DNA of 64,000 nt from Adiantum capillus-veneris (GCA_014529385.2 CM043971.1:82441340-82505339), one strand, 5' to 3'; shown: positions 31,154 to 41,310, counted from the first letter of the stretch. Notes: generated from the letters alone by a model not told the origin. A program made the numbers and translations.

Positions 31154-31420
31154 TTAGCCTCTTGCTGCTAGCGCAGTAGCTTGATATACCGGTTTGATTT
31201 GTCCCCAATGGTCTTCCATATAGTACATGGGACACTCCTCAAGCATGTCGACTCCATAGGTGATACTAGAGTCTATGTCCTCTTCGCAATCTACATAAGT
31301 ACTAGATGACTCGCAACCTATTTGGTTCATAGGTGTAACTCTTGGATGAGGGGGTTGCGGTCCTAGCACTGGAGGTGGCAACGGTGTGGTTTGGACCACA
31401 TTTTGGGTTCTAGGGACCAT
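31154..31420 (-). pseudogene. Gag inter-knuckle linker of gypsy A
   Basis: An 88-residue proline-rich then acidic segment ('PLPPPVLGPQPPHPR', 'DCEEDIDSS'). It is separated from the gag core by two TAG codons (31424 and 31436) and from the next segment by one TAA (31154), all in one phase. Confidence 0.6.
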
Positions 31421-31435
31421 GTGCTATAATGGCAA

Positions 31436-32856
31436 CTATTGCTCCATGGGTGGGGTAGGCATCAATGCAGGAACTCGAGGTGAGTCTGCCCAAGCTATAG
31501 GCGGTCTATTTTCCATGATGCGTTTAAGCATTAGGCAATCCTTCGCTTGATGGCCATACCTACCACATGCGTTACAAGTCCCGTTAAACTTTACTCTGAA
31601 AGTAGGGCATTCACTTGTAGTATGTGGGCCCAAGCAAATTGAGCACCATTGTTGCTCCCTTCTTGGATACATATGAGTGTTTTGTGGAGCACGATTACCC
31701 CTAAGGCTTTCTTGGATGGCCTTGGTGAGATCTGCCAAAGTCATCTCAGATATCGTTTGCTCTTTCACGATTGGCTTTATCTTCATTGGCTCATGCCCTG
31801 ACGCTTGCGAGCTACTAGACTTCGGCTCGGCAGACACTCTTTCTCTTGCAATCATTAAATTATCCTCCAATTGGATTGCATTCGTGGTGACTGCTTCCCA
31901 AGTAGTGATACCTCTAATGACTAGGCCATCATAAATACTTTCATGTCGTAGTCCCCTAATGAATCTATCGAGCAATTGGTTGTTGTTGAATCGATCATTT
32001 GGATTGTATCGAGAATTCAAATTCTTTCGGCGACTAATGAAGTCTCTCACGGATTCACCTTCTTCTCCTTGGGCTTTCTGGAGCTGAGAGGCTACACCCC
32101 AAAGTACTCCCTCTCGTATGTGCTCTTTCAAGAACAATCTCCTAAGAGTAGAGTAGATCGTTTTCTCTTCTACTCTTAAGGTTCTATACCAATCTCCAGC
32201 CTTTCCGCTTAGGGTCAAACTCAAAGCCCTACACTTATGTAGCTCATTGTGCTCTTCCAAGGAATCGCACACATGTTCAAAGACTTCCATATGCTTTCTA
32301 GCATCTCCGTCTCCACTGAATTTCTGTGTGAGCTTAGCTACTTGAACTACCTTGCTCCTAGTCTCTCTATCAGGTGCACTACGCATGTTTTCCGCAATAG
32401 AGTGACCGATAGTTTGAGCAAATGCTGCCAAATCTCCTATTTGAGCAGGTATATTGGGTGTATGTGCTCCTGGAACCACATGTGAGATGGGAGTTGCCCT
32501 TGGCCTTGGCATACGCACAGCTCTTGGGTCCCATATTTCGTATGGTGGTGTACCAAACGGTGGTCCAAAGTTTACAGGCGTGGCCCTAGGCATAGGGGGT
32601 GCCTGATATGGCATGTTATTATTAAATGGCATGGCTCCACTTGTATAAGAGCTTGGATAATGCCATTGTGGATTGTAAGCTCTTGGAATAATCGGAGGTG
32701 TAGGAGCTACATGAGGCTGAGGTACGACAGGTGCACATGATTGATACATACATGTAGGTATAGTTGGGGGCACTGTGCTACTAGGCATCGGTGCAATGTT
32801 AACAAATGAACTCCATGGTGTACCTCTTGTCATGCTCACCACCGGGATATGCATGG
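31436..32856 (-). pseudogene. Gag core with two zinc knuckles (gypsy A), 5' end interrupted by copia H
   Basis: The retrotransposon gag domain is clear ('FSGDGDARKHMEVFEHVCDS', 'AGDWYRTL', 'LFLKEHIREGV', 'SVRDFISRRKNLNSRYN', 'DRFIRGLRHESIY'). Two knuckles follow: 'CSICLGPHTTSEC' (CX2CX3HX4C) and 'CNACGRYGHQAKDC' (CX2CX4HX4C). The N-terminal part is proline/methionine-rich. The frame appears to start at 32983, but that start is inside the copia H LTR, so the native N-terminus is on the other side of the insertion (36778-37902). Confidence 0.85.
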
Positions 32857-33043
32857 TGTTGGAGTATAGGCGCCTGTGCCTTGCCCGGCCGCCCAGAGTC
32901 TGGGCGCCCACTGATTTGTATACCTTATACATAGCATAAGTGTATAGGGGGCTGCTCACTCTTTGGAGTCTCCCCACCCACATAGTGTGTGTCTCCTTCT
33001 CTCTCTCTCACTCTCTGTCTGTGGTGCTCCCCGATCCCCTTCA
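32857..33043 (+). repeat. 5' LTR of copia H
   Basis: 187 bp, TGTTGGAGTATAGGCGCC ... CCCCTTCA. Confidence 0.95.
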
Positions 33044-33045
33044 AT

Positions 33046-33057
33046 TGGTATCAGAGC
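33046..33057 (+). other. Primer-binding site of copia H
   Basis: TGGTATCAGAGC, a perfect initiator-Met tRNA match. Confidence 0.95.
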
Positions 33058-34588
33058 GACAGGTGTGAGAGCGTAGATGGACGGCTTCGCGATGAACTCG
33101 TCAGCTATGGCGGAGAGGTCACAGATCTGAGCAAAGAAATAGAGGAGGTTTGTGGACAGCCATACAGAGGCTTGCAGGAGAGCTCTCAGGAGCTTCCTAG
33201 TGCTCACAGATCAGAGTTCCTCTACAGATCAGCCCACAGTGTACATCATTTTCCCTCTTCGGGCAAGCTTTGCAACGGCTACATCGGCGACAGGTTGGAG
33301 CTTGGAGCTTCCATAGACATGGAAGCATTGTGAGATTGATGCATTCAGCTCACGCATCGAGGTGGGAAGTGAGTTTGAGCCTTTCTATGAGCTCAAAGAA
33401 GCACAGAAGAAAGTCATTCAGTTTTTTGGCAGTTTGACAGCAGTCTACTATTTTACTCATAACTTGAGCTACAGAGCTCCGATTCTAAAACTTTTTGGTT
33501 CAAAACGGAGCTGGCTTTGAGCTCTACGACTTTGTAGAAGGAATTGTTTTCTGATTCGGAGTGCAGGTAGGTCTGAAATTAAAAACACAGAGACTGTTTT
33601 TCAGCAGTTTTGGGCTCTGTTGTTTTCTTTGCTGCAGACAGCTTACCCATGTACACTGCAGGTAGCAGGCACATATGAGGTGTTACAAGATCGGGTTTGA
33701 CTCCCAGGTACAGGTTGAGTCTAGTACTCCCACAGGTGTTGCCAGTTGCAGTTGATTGGTTCTTCTGCAGTGTTGTGGCTTGCATACATGGTGTTTGAGC
33801 GGGTAATGCTCTATGTATACTTATGTGGTGAGCAGTAGATCTTGTGAGCAAGTGCAGAGGTTGTTTATTGATGACATGTATGATCACCTATGGTACTCTT
33901 TGTGAGCATTTGTTGGACATAGGTTTGCAGAGCTTATGCATGTATGTTGAGTGTAGTTTGATGCGCATTGATTGCTCATTGTATTGAGCTTGCAGGACAA
34001 TGGTTATTTTATGTTGATAGCCATTGTGCGTCGAAACTCTGGCAAAATTTTCCCAGGAGTTTTATGCGCATCATTTTTGCGATCTAGGTAGAGATTGCGG
34101 GTTGCACTCAGCATTTGTGTGCGATGTTCTCTACAGGTGGGAGATTTGTGCGTGTGTATGCATCGATACCGCACATTGTGGGCTTGGTGATTAGCTCACG
34201 GGTTTGACAGGCGTACAGTTATCTTGGCACACTCACAGGAGTGAGTATTGTGATGTATGCTTGTGTGGCTACGAGCTAGGTAGCCGGATTCGAGCACTAA
34301 TGGCTTGAGGTTTTTCAGCAGGTTTCAGCTACAGGTTTACAAGTTTACAGGCAGGTTTGAGGGCTTATTTGGGTGCTGAATTTTCAGCCATTGTTTCCTC
34401 TTTGCAGGTGTCCATGTATGGCTCAGTTGTAGGCTGATTTGGGACACATTTGTGACTTGTTTATGAAGTTGTTTAAGAGCCGAATTTTGGGGCTGTTTTG
34501 GGGCTGATTTGGGGCCATATCTTACAGCCATATTTGCAGACTTTTGTTGATGCGATTCGAGCCAGTTTAGGGCTGATTTGGTTGACAT
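33058..34588 (+). other. Unusually long 5' leader of copia H
   Basis: About 1.5 kb between primer site and gag with no coding signal, rich in TTTGAG/GCTGATTT motifs. Element I has a leader of similar length (59083-60668). Confidence 0.7.
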
Positions 34589-34624
34589 TTGCTACTCATT
34601 GTTGGTTGCTCTTTTGTGAGCATT

Positions 34625-35086
34625 ATGGCTAATTTTTCATTTGACTTCCAGTGTTATGGTCTGACACAGTTTGATGGTGTAGATTTTGTTGCTTGGAAGG
34701 AACATATGCTTGTTGCATTGATGGATTTGGGGCAGGATAAACCCTTGCGTGGTTTATCGGTGAAGCCCAATTCTATGCGTGATGATGATTGGCAGGATCT
34801 TGATGAGTTAGCCATGTCTACGATTTGTTTGCATCTGGTTGAGTCTGTTTACTGGCAGGTCTCGAGGGAGACTACAACTCATGCTTTATGGCAGAGTTTA
34901 CATGCTATGTACGCGACATCCATGTGTACAGGGGAGTCTAGTCCCACTTCTATGTCCATGGGAGAGATTGATCCCACACGCAAGTCTCGACGGCATAGAG
35001 ACTTGACATGTTGGCATTGTGGACATAGAGGGCACATTAGGCGTCGATGTTTCAGGCGTTTGAGACAACGGAGGCGACAGATGTGA
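34625..35086 (+). CDS. Gag of copia H
   Basis: Start chosen at the ATG at 34625 (MANFSFDFQCYGLTQFDG) rather than the upstream in-frame ATG at 34589, because homologous gags begin shortly before the F-D-G-x-x-F motif. The gag N-terminal domain is recognisable ('FDGVDFVAWKEHM', 'DLDELAMSTICLHLVESVYW', 'THALWQSL') and matches copia D's gag. It then jumps to a zinc knuckle ('CWHCGHRGHIRRRC', CX2CX4HX4C) near the C-terminus with an arginine-rich tail. The middle of a normal gag (about 100 residues) is missing, so this is a compacted gag that keeps RNA-binding parts. Eight bases separate it from the next ORF's ATG. Confidence 0.85.
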   Translation: MANFSFDFQCYGLTQFDGVDFVAWKEHMLVALMDLGQDKPLRGLSVKPNSMRDDDWQDLDELAMSTICLHLVESVYWQVSRETTTHALWQSLHAMYATSMCTGESSPTSMSMGEIDPTRKSRRHRDLTCWHCGHRGHIRRRCFRRLRQRRRQM

Positions 35087-35093
35087 TGCAGAT

Positions 35094-36476
35094 TTGGGCA
35101 CGACAGATGCTAGTGAGATCAGTACGGTGGTTACTGAGTATGATTGTGACGGAGATGTCACATTTACATCTAGCTTGTCTTCAGACAATCTTATGTCTAC
35201 GAATTGCATATCGGATTGCACATTGTCTTCACATTGGTTACTAGATTCAGATGCTACATTCCATGTCACGTCGCATCGTGAGTGGTTGAGCACATTTTCT
35301 AGTGGGAGACTTGGTTGTGTGCACATGGATGATGGTGTTGTGTATGACATTGAGGGTATAGGAGACGTATGTTTGTCCTGGCCCAGTGGTATGAGATTTA
35401 CCCTGCGTCATGTGCGTTATGTGCCAGATCTGAGACGGGATTTGATCTCAGTCAGACAGTTACGGGATAGTGGATGTCGGGTATCGCTGCTTGAGCGATC
35501 TTTTGTGATGCATTTGGGTTCGCTAGTGATTGCGAGAGGTGCCAGGAGTGGTACAAGTTACCCATTGCATGTGGATCGCGAGAGAGACGGTGTTGTCTCT
35601 GTGATCACGCAACCAGGTAGAGAGCGAGAGAGCAGGCGAGTCTCTTTTGCTTGTGGGTTGCAGGATGCTTTGCATGGAGTGCAGAGTAGTGAGATCGTTG
35701 TGCACACGGTTGGGGCACGACTTGAGCAGTCACACAGAGAGGTGACAGAGTCAGACATGCATGCTTTGCTAGTGACTGAGCAAAGCAGAGAGTCAGTTGT
35801 GCGAGATACTTCTATGCAGGATAGACAGGTAGAGCGGTCTTGCTCTAGTGAGTCACGACAGGAGGACGTTGTGCAAGAGTCTATGCATACGGAGTTAGAG
35901 CATGAGAGCTCTAGTGAGTCACAACAGATTGAGTGGTCATGTTTGCAGTGGATGATTGCAGAGGAGACTGAGATGTCAGCGATTATGCAGTCATTCCTTT
36001 CTATGCTCGACAGTGAGCACGGGGATATAGTTGTGCAGGATATGTCTTCCAGCAGACACCTAGAGCAGTTGGTTTGCTCTGAGGTTGCACGACAGGTTGA
36101 TGCGTCTTTTGCGGACAGTCACGAGATGCATGTGGCTGACATGCCTTGTCAGTCAGAGATGCCTATTGCCAGGGATATATATGTTGATGCATGCTCCGTA
36201 GAGCTAGCAGGGCCCGCTAGCATTGCATCGGCAATCGGTAGTCTCATGTATGAGATGCTGATCTTGAGACCGGATATCGCAGCTGCAGTGGGAGCATTTG
36301 CAGTTGGGGTTGTCAGTCATTTGTTGATTGATGATGGCATAGTGCACGAGGGAGATATGCAGGTATTGCGTACATACTTGCAGTACGTGTGCGGTACGTC
36401 TGGTGGTGTATGGACTTACACGGGAGCAGGACAGCCGGATGCACACGATCACAGCCAGCCAGTGGGCATCGATTGA
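35094..36476 (+). CDS. Protease-like protein fused to an RT/RNase H-linker remnant (copia H)
   Basis: An intact 460-residue ORF. Residues ~45-160 match copia protease ('HWLLDSDATFHVT', 'GIGDVCLSW', 'LRHVRYVPDLRRDLIS'), but the catalytic triad is D51-S-D instead of D-S-G. Residues ~165-370 are serine/glutamate-rich with no known domain, occupying the place of integrase and reverse transcriptase. Residues ~376-440 match the segment after copia RT ('ASAIGSLMYEMLILRPDIAAAVG', 'YVCGTSGGVW'). The open frame despite complete loss of polymerase and integrase suggests that the fused protein, or the RNA encoding it, is maintained. The same design occurs in element I. Confidence 0.85.
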   Translation: MGTTDASEISTVVTEYDCDGDVTFTSSLSSDNLMSTNCISDCTLSSHWLLDSDATFHVTSHREWLSTFSSGRLGCVHMDDGVVYDIEGIGDVCLSWPSGMRFTLRHVRYVPDLRRDLISVRQLRDSGCRVSLLERSFVMHLGSLVIARGARSGTSYPLHVDRERDGVVSVITQPGRERESRRVSFACGLQDALHGVQSSEIVVHTVGARLEQSHREVTESDMHALLVTEQSRESVVRDTSMQDRQVERSCSSESRQEDVVQESMHTELEHESSSESQQIEWSCLQWMIAEETEMSAIMQSFLSMLDSEHGDIVVQDMSSSRHLEQLVCSEVARQVDASFADSHEMHVADMPCQSEMPIARDIYVDACSVELAGPASIASAIGSLMYEMLILRPDIAAAVGAFAVGVVSHLLIDDGIVHEGDMQVLRTYLQYVCGTSGGVWTYTGAGQPDAHDHSQPVGID

Positions 36477-36539
36477 GAGCGGTTTTCTCTCGCCTTTTGT
36501 AGTCTTTAGACTAGGTTCCCTTGCTGAAAGGCACAGTCG

Positions 36540-36555
36540 CCTTTAAGTGGGAGGT
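36540..36555 (+). other. Polypurine tract region of copia H
   Basis: TTTAAGTGGGAGGT just before the 3' LTR, like AAGTGGGAGAA in copia D. Confidence 0.8.
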
Positions 36556-36742
36556 TGTTGGGGTATAGGCGCCTGTGCCTTGCCCGGCCGCCTAGAGTCT
36601 GGGCGCCCACTGACTTGTATAGCTTATACATACCATAAGTGTATAGGGGGCTGCTCACTCTTTGGAGTCTCCCCACCCACATAGTGTGTGTCTCCTTCTC
36701 TCTCTCTCACTCTCTGTCTGTGGTGCTCCCCGATCCCCTTCA
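36556..36742 (+). repeat. 3' LTR of copia H
   Basis: 187 bp, followed by the CATGG duplication. Confidence 0.95.
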
Positions 36743-36777
36743 CATGGTAGCCGTAGTGTCCTTAAGAGAAAGATGAG

Positions 36778-37071
36778 CTAGATCTGGGAGGTAAAGCTGC
36801 CACTTGTGGGCTCAGATTGTACTGAGGCTCCTGGTGAAACAACATATGGAGGATCAATGGGGCTCAATGAGGGAGTCTCCATTTGTGATAGGGTTGGTTG
36901 GTTGGCCTTTCCCATATCCAAGAATCTCATTAGGCCTGTTGAAGGCATGTTGATCCCTGTGTTCTGTCTTTCTAACTCGACAATCCTATGGAGGACATCA
37001 CAGACTTTCTGGCTTTGCTCATCTATGCTAGTAGCACCCGATGTGGATTGTAGAACATCTAACCAACCCAC
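36778..37071 (-). pseudogene. N-terminal gag region of gypsy A, part 2
   Basis: A 97-residue piece in the same phase as 37315-37902, separated by stops. 'KVCDVLHRIVELERQN' suggests a short helix. It leads, after a one-base shift and the copia H insertion, into the gag core at 31436-32856. Confidence 0.6.
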
Positions 37072-37314
37072 ATGATAGGTGTGTCCTGTGTACCGATCAG
37101 TTAAAGCTTCTGCTTATAGGTCATACTCCCCATTTTCGTTTAGGAATATCCCATCTAGGCCTGGCGTGTTGGAGGTTTCCCTCGAAGTGGAAGCATTATT
37201 GCTCCCCATCGCTTGCCCCTCCGTGACTGCTACCATGGGAGCACTCGGTTGCTCGGCTAGCATGATTGTTGTCATAGGAGCCTTTGCTTTCAGGGCTCGA
37301 CTTTGTTCTAGCCT

Positions 37315-37902
37315 TCATAGATTCTCAATTTCCCTCTCCCTTGTTGCTTGCATATAGCGTTCGATCTCTTGTACTTCGGCAAGACTCCTACCATCGGGTA
37401 GTAAAACCTCAGAGGGAGATAGTCCTAAAGGATCAGGAGGTGCAGTGGATGGAATATTCACATGCACGCTCTCAAGAAGCATAGGGTCTATTTTAGGCAT
37501 GCATGACGAATTTACTTCCCCACTCCCTTCATTTATTTCATTAACCGCATGTTCGGAGCGAGTAGCTCTACTAAGGGTCTCTTTTAAGCGGCTAAACACG
37601 ATGGACCCGGGCCGTGGGCCCATGGCATGCATGTCTTGACTTGAACTATCAGGGTTTGGTGTAGGATACCCCTCCATGACTTCGTAGTCAGAGGAAGAAT
37701 CACTAGACGCGATATGAGGATCTTGGGTCGCGCTACCTTGAGTCCCGACCGAAGGTCCAGAACCTAGGGTGGAGGAATAATGGGTGCCCGCGTAAATGGA
37801 GGCACTACCAATATGCTCGTGCTCTAACACTCGTCCAGAGCGTAGGTTCATATGACTTGGATCCACTAGAAGTGTCAGTGAGTGCCCATGAAGGCTACTC
37901 AC
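37315..37902 (-). pseudogene. N-terminal region of the gypsy A gag polyprotein
   Basis: A 195-residue frame from ATG at 37902, low-complexity and serine-rich. The C-terminal stretch 'LAEVQEIERYMQATREREIEN' is probably helical. No domain is recognised. It is the first long ORF after the leader in the element, so it is likely the start of gag or a separate upstream ORF as found in Tat/Ogre elements. It ends at TGA (37315), which could be a mutated CGA, and coding-like sequence continues in phase. Confidence 0.6.
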
Positions 37903-38878
37903 CTAGTAATTTTGGGTGTTTTGCAACCCAAGTCTTTTCTCTTTTTTTTTTATTTTTTGGTCCTTTTTTTTTGACCCAGCTATAGAATAGAACGTATGAT
38001 AGCTCAAAACGAGCGTCTCGGTCAGAGGGACGTGCCGTGCTTTACAGCCCTCCGTTTGGTCACTTTATGCCCTCGAAATCCCTAAAACCGTCAATTTCTA
38101 GTAGGGGACTAGGCCCAAATTAGAAAGTCTAAGGGTGCAAGTGGGAAGAGAAGGGAGGAGAGTGGAGGACTTGCCCCACATGCTCTCATTTCCTCTTGAG
38201 GGGGTAGGGTATATATATAAGAGTGAGTCTGGTATATATCATAAGACTGAGGATTGAGGCCCGAGCCTGGGCTTTGGCTTGGGCTTGGGCTGTGGGCCCC
38301 CAGACACTCACGCTTAAATATTTTCGGTTTTTTTTTAAATTTTTTAATTTTTTTTAATTTTTTGAGGCGACGACTGCGCGCGGTCTAGGTGACCCTTTCT
38401 TGGCCACACACACTGTCAACACCTACCTAACCTCTCTGTCAACAGCTCACTACCTTATCTACTTACTAGCAGTGCTGCTAACCACTAACTAATCTGTTAA
38501 CCACTCTGCTAACTGCTTACTGACAGTGGGCTAACTGTCCACCTACTTCCTCTCTCACTACCTTAGTGTGCAAAGACTGTGTGCAGGCAAACCTTGACAG
38601 AAAACTGTGTACAGACTATGTGCAAACAGAAATTGCTAAATGTCTACCTACTTATTCATTCACTGCGAACAAGCTAACGACTACTAATTGTGCAAAGACT
38701 GTGTGCAAACAGAAAACACAAGATTATGCAGAAATCACAGAACTTGCAGACAATACAAAAATTAACAACTTGCAGAAAAATAACTCATTCCTCTTCCTCT
38801 TCCTCTTCCTCTTCTTTCCTACTACAAACAACTCATAGAAGAAGCACAAAGTGCCTCTTGGGCTTAGTGCAGGGCGAT
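37903..38878 (-). other. 5' leader of gypsy A
   Basis: Nearly 1 kb without a gene. It contains T-rich tracts (37938-37970, 38329-38362) and degenerate repeats of 'CTAACTG/CTAACCACT' around 38400-38560. Confidence 0.65.
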
Positions 38879-38896
38879 TCCTCGGCAGCGGCGCCA
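38879..38896 (-). other. Primer-binding site of gypsy A
   Basis: The minus strand reads TGGCGCCGCTGCCGAGGA, four bases after the LTR end. This type of site (TGGCGCCGTTGxCGGGGA) is known from Tat/Athila-group plant gypsy elements. Confidence 0.88.
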
Positions 38897-38900
38897 AAAA

Positions 38901-39126
38901 TGTGCGCTCCTTGCCGCACTGTCGAAGCAAGGGACTTGCCTAACACTGTGTGCGAGCCACAGACGGCTCCAAGCACACAACTAGCTTAACTAGTAAGCTC
39001 AAAAGAGGGCAATGGTGTGTCACTCACCGCTCTATGCTCCTGTCGTGGAGGATTCCTCGCCGCGAAGAAGAAGGATACATCGCTACGTCGCGCTCAACCG
39101 CTTCACCGCCGTTGTGCCGCCGCAAT

Positions 39127-39185
<59 letters not shown>

Positions 39186-39535
39186 CACACACACACACAC
39201 ACACACACACAAGGAGGTGAAGAAGAAGAAGATGGAGATGGAGATGGAGCAAGAGCACTCTTCTATTGCATAAATGAGAGAATGAGTGAATTTTAGGTTT
39301 AGTTGGCTTTTATATGAGCTCACCCCATTCACACTTGGGCGCCCATGCTTAGCCAACTAATCCCTTGAATGTCCTAGTTAGAGTGCGCCTCTCATCGGCG
39401 ATCACTCTTATCCTTTTCCTATTGGACCGACAAGCCCGGTACCTGACTCTACCAAATAAATAATACAATGTCCACCGTAGGTTACAACGTCCGTCTCGTA
39501 GGTGATAGGGTGTCCGTGAGCCGTGAGGGTTAACA
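38901..39535 (-). repeat. 5' LTR of gypsy A (635 bp)
   Basis: Pairs with 22143-22783; flanked on the right by CTTAG. Holds (CT)n at 39130-39181 and (CA)n at 39183-39210, which differ in length from those of the other LTR. Confidence 0.95.
39305..39316 (-). promoter_or_regulatory. TATA box of gypsy A
   Basis: The minus strand reads CATATAAAAGCC; the same site is in the 3' LTR at 22553-22564. Transcription would start ~30 bases downstream, so the RNA 5' end would carry the (GT)n/(GA)n tract. Confidence 0.7.
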
Positions 39536-39540
39536 CTTAG

Positions 39541-40199
39541 ACTCATATTATAGTAGGTTTGTGCCCTCAACAACCCCCCAACCACCTGGTGCAAGGCTAG
39601 GTGGTCCCACTACCGTGTCACAAATCTTCAACGTATGTATGTTGCTTGTATTGCAAAACCAAAGATAACCCTCCACAACCCCCTCATGGTTTGACGCACA
39701 TATGGGGTATTTTTTGCGACCCCAAAAACATGGTGCAATAACCCCATGCTTAATATCATGTGAGCCATCATTAATGAATCATCCACATCTATTTGTTTGA
39801 TTTTTTAGAATCCCAAAACATGTCATCTTATATCTTGGTTCAGTTCTTCTAATTCCCCATATCGTCTTTGCAGCCGTAACCTCCAAAAAATATTCTATAT
39901 CCCTATGTGCAGATGCATACCCACTCCCACAAATGGATTTGGTGACTATAACAAACTGAGACCAATTAGCTATCCTCCTCTAATACCACACTTGCATCCA
40001 CAAAGATTGGCCTCTTCTACTTCACACTTTTCTCCGTTATATTTGATCTATTCATCTCTAGACTTTGTATTTTGGAGTTTAGAGTTACCTTTTTGTAATT
40101 GATGAGCATTTACCTTGAGCATCAATTAGCTCTTTTGTAGCTTTATCTCGTACCAGTTGTACGCTTTATAGTATCTGAATACATATCAGTTCTAGTCTC
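39541..40199. other. No gene seen
   Basis: Right flank of gypsy A and upstream flank of the LINE remnant. No coding or repeat signal. Confidence 0.5.
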
Positions 40200-40676
40200 T
40201 TGTCTTCATGTTTCCATTTCAGTCTTTGTCTTGTTTATGTGCTATTTGAACATCTCTCTCTCTCCACTATTGGGGTAAAGCAGGGTTGCTCGCTCTCTCC
40301 TACTCTTTTCGGTATGTATGTGGATGAGGTTTCTGACTACATTGAGAGTGATGGTGATAAAGGTGCACAGTTGGTAGGGACATGGATTCCACTTTTGTTA
40401 TATTCCAATGATATAGTGTTGATCTCCGAATCCCCAAAGGGAATGAAACGTCAATTGGATGCTTTGCATAGGTTTGCCCACGAAAGTGGTTTGTCTGTCA
40501 ACCTCGGTAAAACCAAGGTTATGGTGTTTAATACCACCCCACAATGGATCAGGAGGTCAGCACCTACATTCACATATGACCAGGAGACTGTGGAGTACAC
40601 AGATGCTTACACTACCTTGGAGTGGTTTTTAGCGGACCTGCATTCTCACTCAGAAGAGCAGCAGAGACCAGACTGA
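40200..40676 (+). pseudogene. LINE reverse transcriptase, C-terminal half
   Basis: A 158-residue frame with 'GVKQGCSLSPTLFGMYVDE' (residues 25-43), the hallmark of non-LTR reverse transcriptases. The catalytic box reads 'LLLYSNDIVLIS' (Y-S-N-D at 68-71) where Y/F-A-D-D is required; one catalytic Asp is lost. 'LHRFAHESGLSVNLGKTKVM' follows as usual. The frame slips near 40640 into the next segment. Sequence upstream of ~40250 does not look like RT, so the truncation point is probably close to there. Confidence 0.88.
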
Positions 40677-41310
40677 CTAGAGCCCACGCAACATTGGGTA
40701 GACTGGAGAAGATGTGTTTGCAGGTTCAGTTTCAGGAACCCCGGACGAAGCTCTGGCTCTTTGACACTTTGGTGGCTTCAGCATTGCTCTATGGAGATGA
40801 GATATGGGGACCTTCATTACATCACCACGGGAGACTGGGTCGCACAGATGGATGGGGGAACATGGAGAAACCTCTCGTCTCTATGATCTTGCGGCTCATT
40901 AGAGCCAAGGCATGAGTACCACGGGCCATTATCCGAGCAGAGCTAGTGGCCCCCCCACTAGTAGTTGAGGCGCTCACCAGATCAGTCTCCTTCATAAACC
41001 GCACATGGGAACTTCCTAGAGACAGATATGCTCGCATTGCACTTGAGTCCTCTTGACAATTAGCCATGCAAGGAGATACAACATGCTGGTATGGGGAGAT
41101 GGCATCATGGTTTCAGGCGCAGGGGTTTAGCATAGACAAGTTGCCACCATTCCATTACTCATTGGATGCACCATCTCTCACGCTTACACAGTCAGAGATC
41201 ACCAAGCTCATCCGCCAAGACCTGACCCAGCTAGATACCAGGAGGACATGGATACAGCCAGCACAGGAATTGGACACGAAGATGGCTTTCTACAGAGACC
41301 ACCTTCTCTA
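40640..41310 (+). pseudogene. LINE ORF2 thumb/connection region, broken
   Basis: Pieces 'RATLGRLEKMCLQ'-like, 'LWLFDTLVASALLYGDEIWG' and 'MILRLIRAKA' follow the RT in the order known for LINE ORF2 proteins. They lie in shifted frames (40622-40915, then 41066-41311) with stops between. Confidence 0.7.

Larger units (their letters stand above)
32857..36742 (+). mobile_element. Non-autonomous short-LTR Ty1/copia element (H), 3886 bp
   Basis: Identical-length 187-bp LTRs (32857-33043 and 36556-36742) differ at ~5 positions (~2.7%). The perfect target duplication is CATGG (32852-32856 and 36743-36747). The element carries an initiator-Met primer site and a polypurine tract, and encodes two intact ORFs: a gag and a protease-like protein ending in a fragment of the RT/RNase H connection. 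There is no integrase and no reverse transcriptase, so movement requires proteins from another copia. It sits inside the gag of gypsy A, hence is younger than A. Confidence 0.95.
22143..39535 (-). mobile_element. Large Ty3/gypsy element A (Tat/Athila-like), 17.4 kb including a nested copia element
   Basis: LTRs at 38901-39535 (5') and 22143-22783 (3') are ~97% alike by eye. The perfect target duplication is CTTAG (22138-22142 and 39536-39540). The primer site is TGGCGCCGCTGCCGAGGA, the type used by Tat/Athila-like plant gypsy elements. Removing the nested copia H (3891 bp with its target duplication) leaves ~13.5 kb. Coding order on the minus strand: gag with four zinc knuckles, protease 1, a shortened reverse transcriptase, RNase H, integrase, a second retropepsin-like domain, and further short ORFs before the 3' LTR. 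Most coding segments share one frame, separated only by single stop codons. Confidence 0.94.

Noticed and set aside
34898-36452. Minus-strand ORFs antisense to copia H
   Set aside because: Shadows of the plus-strand coding frames.
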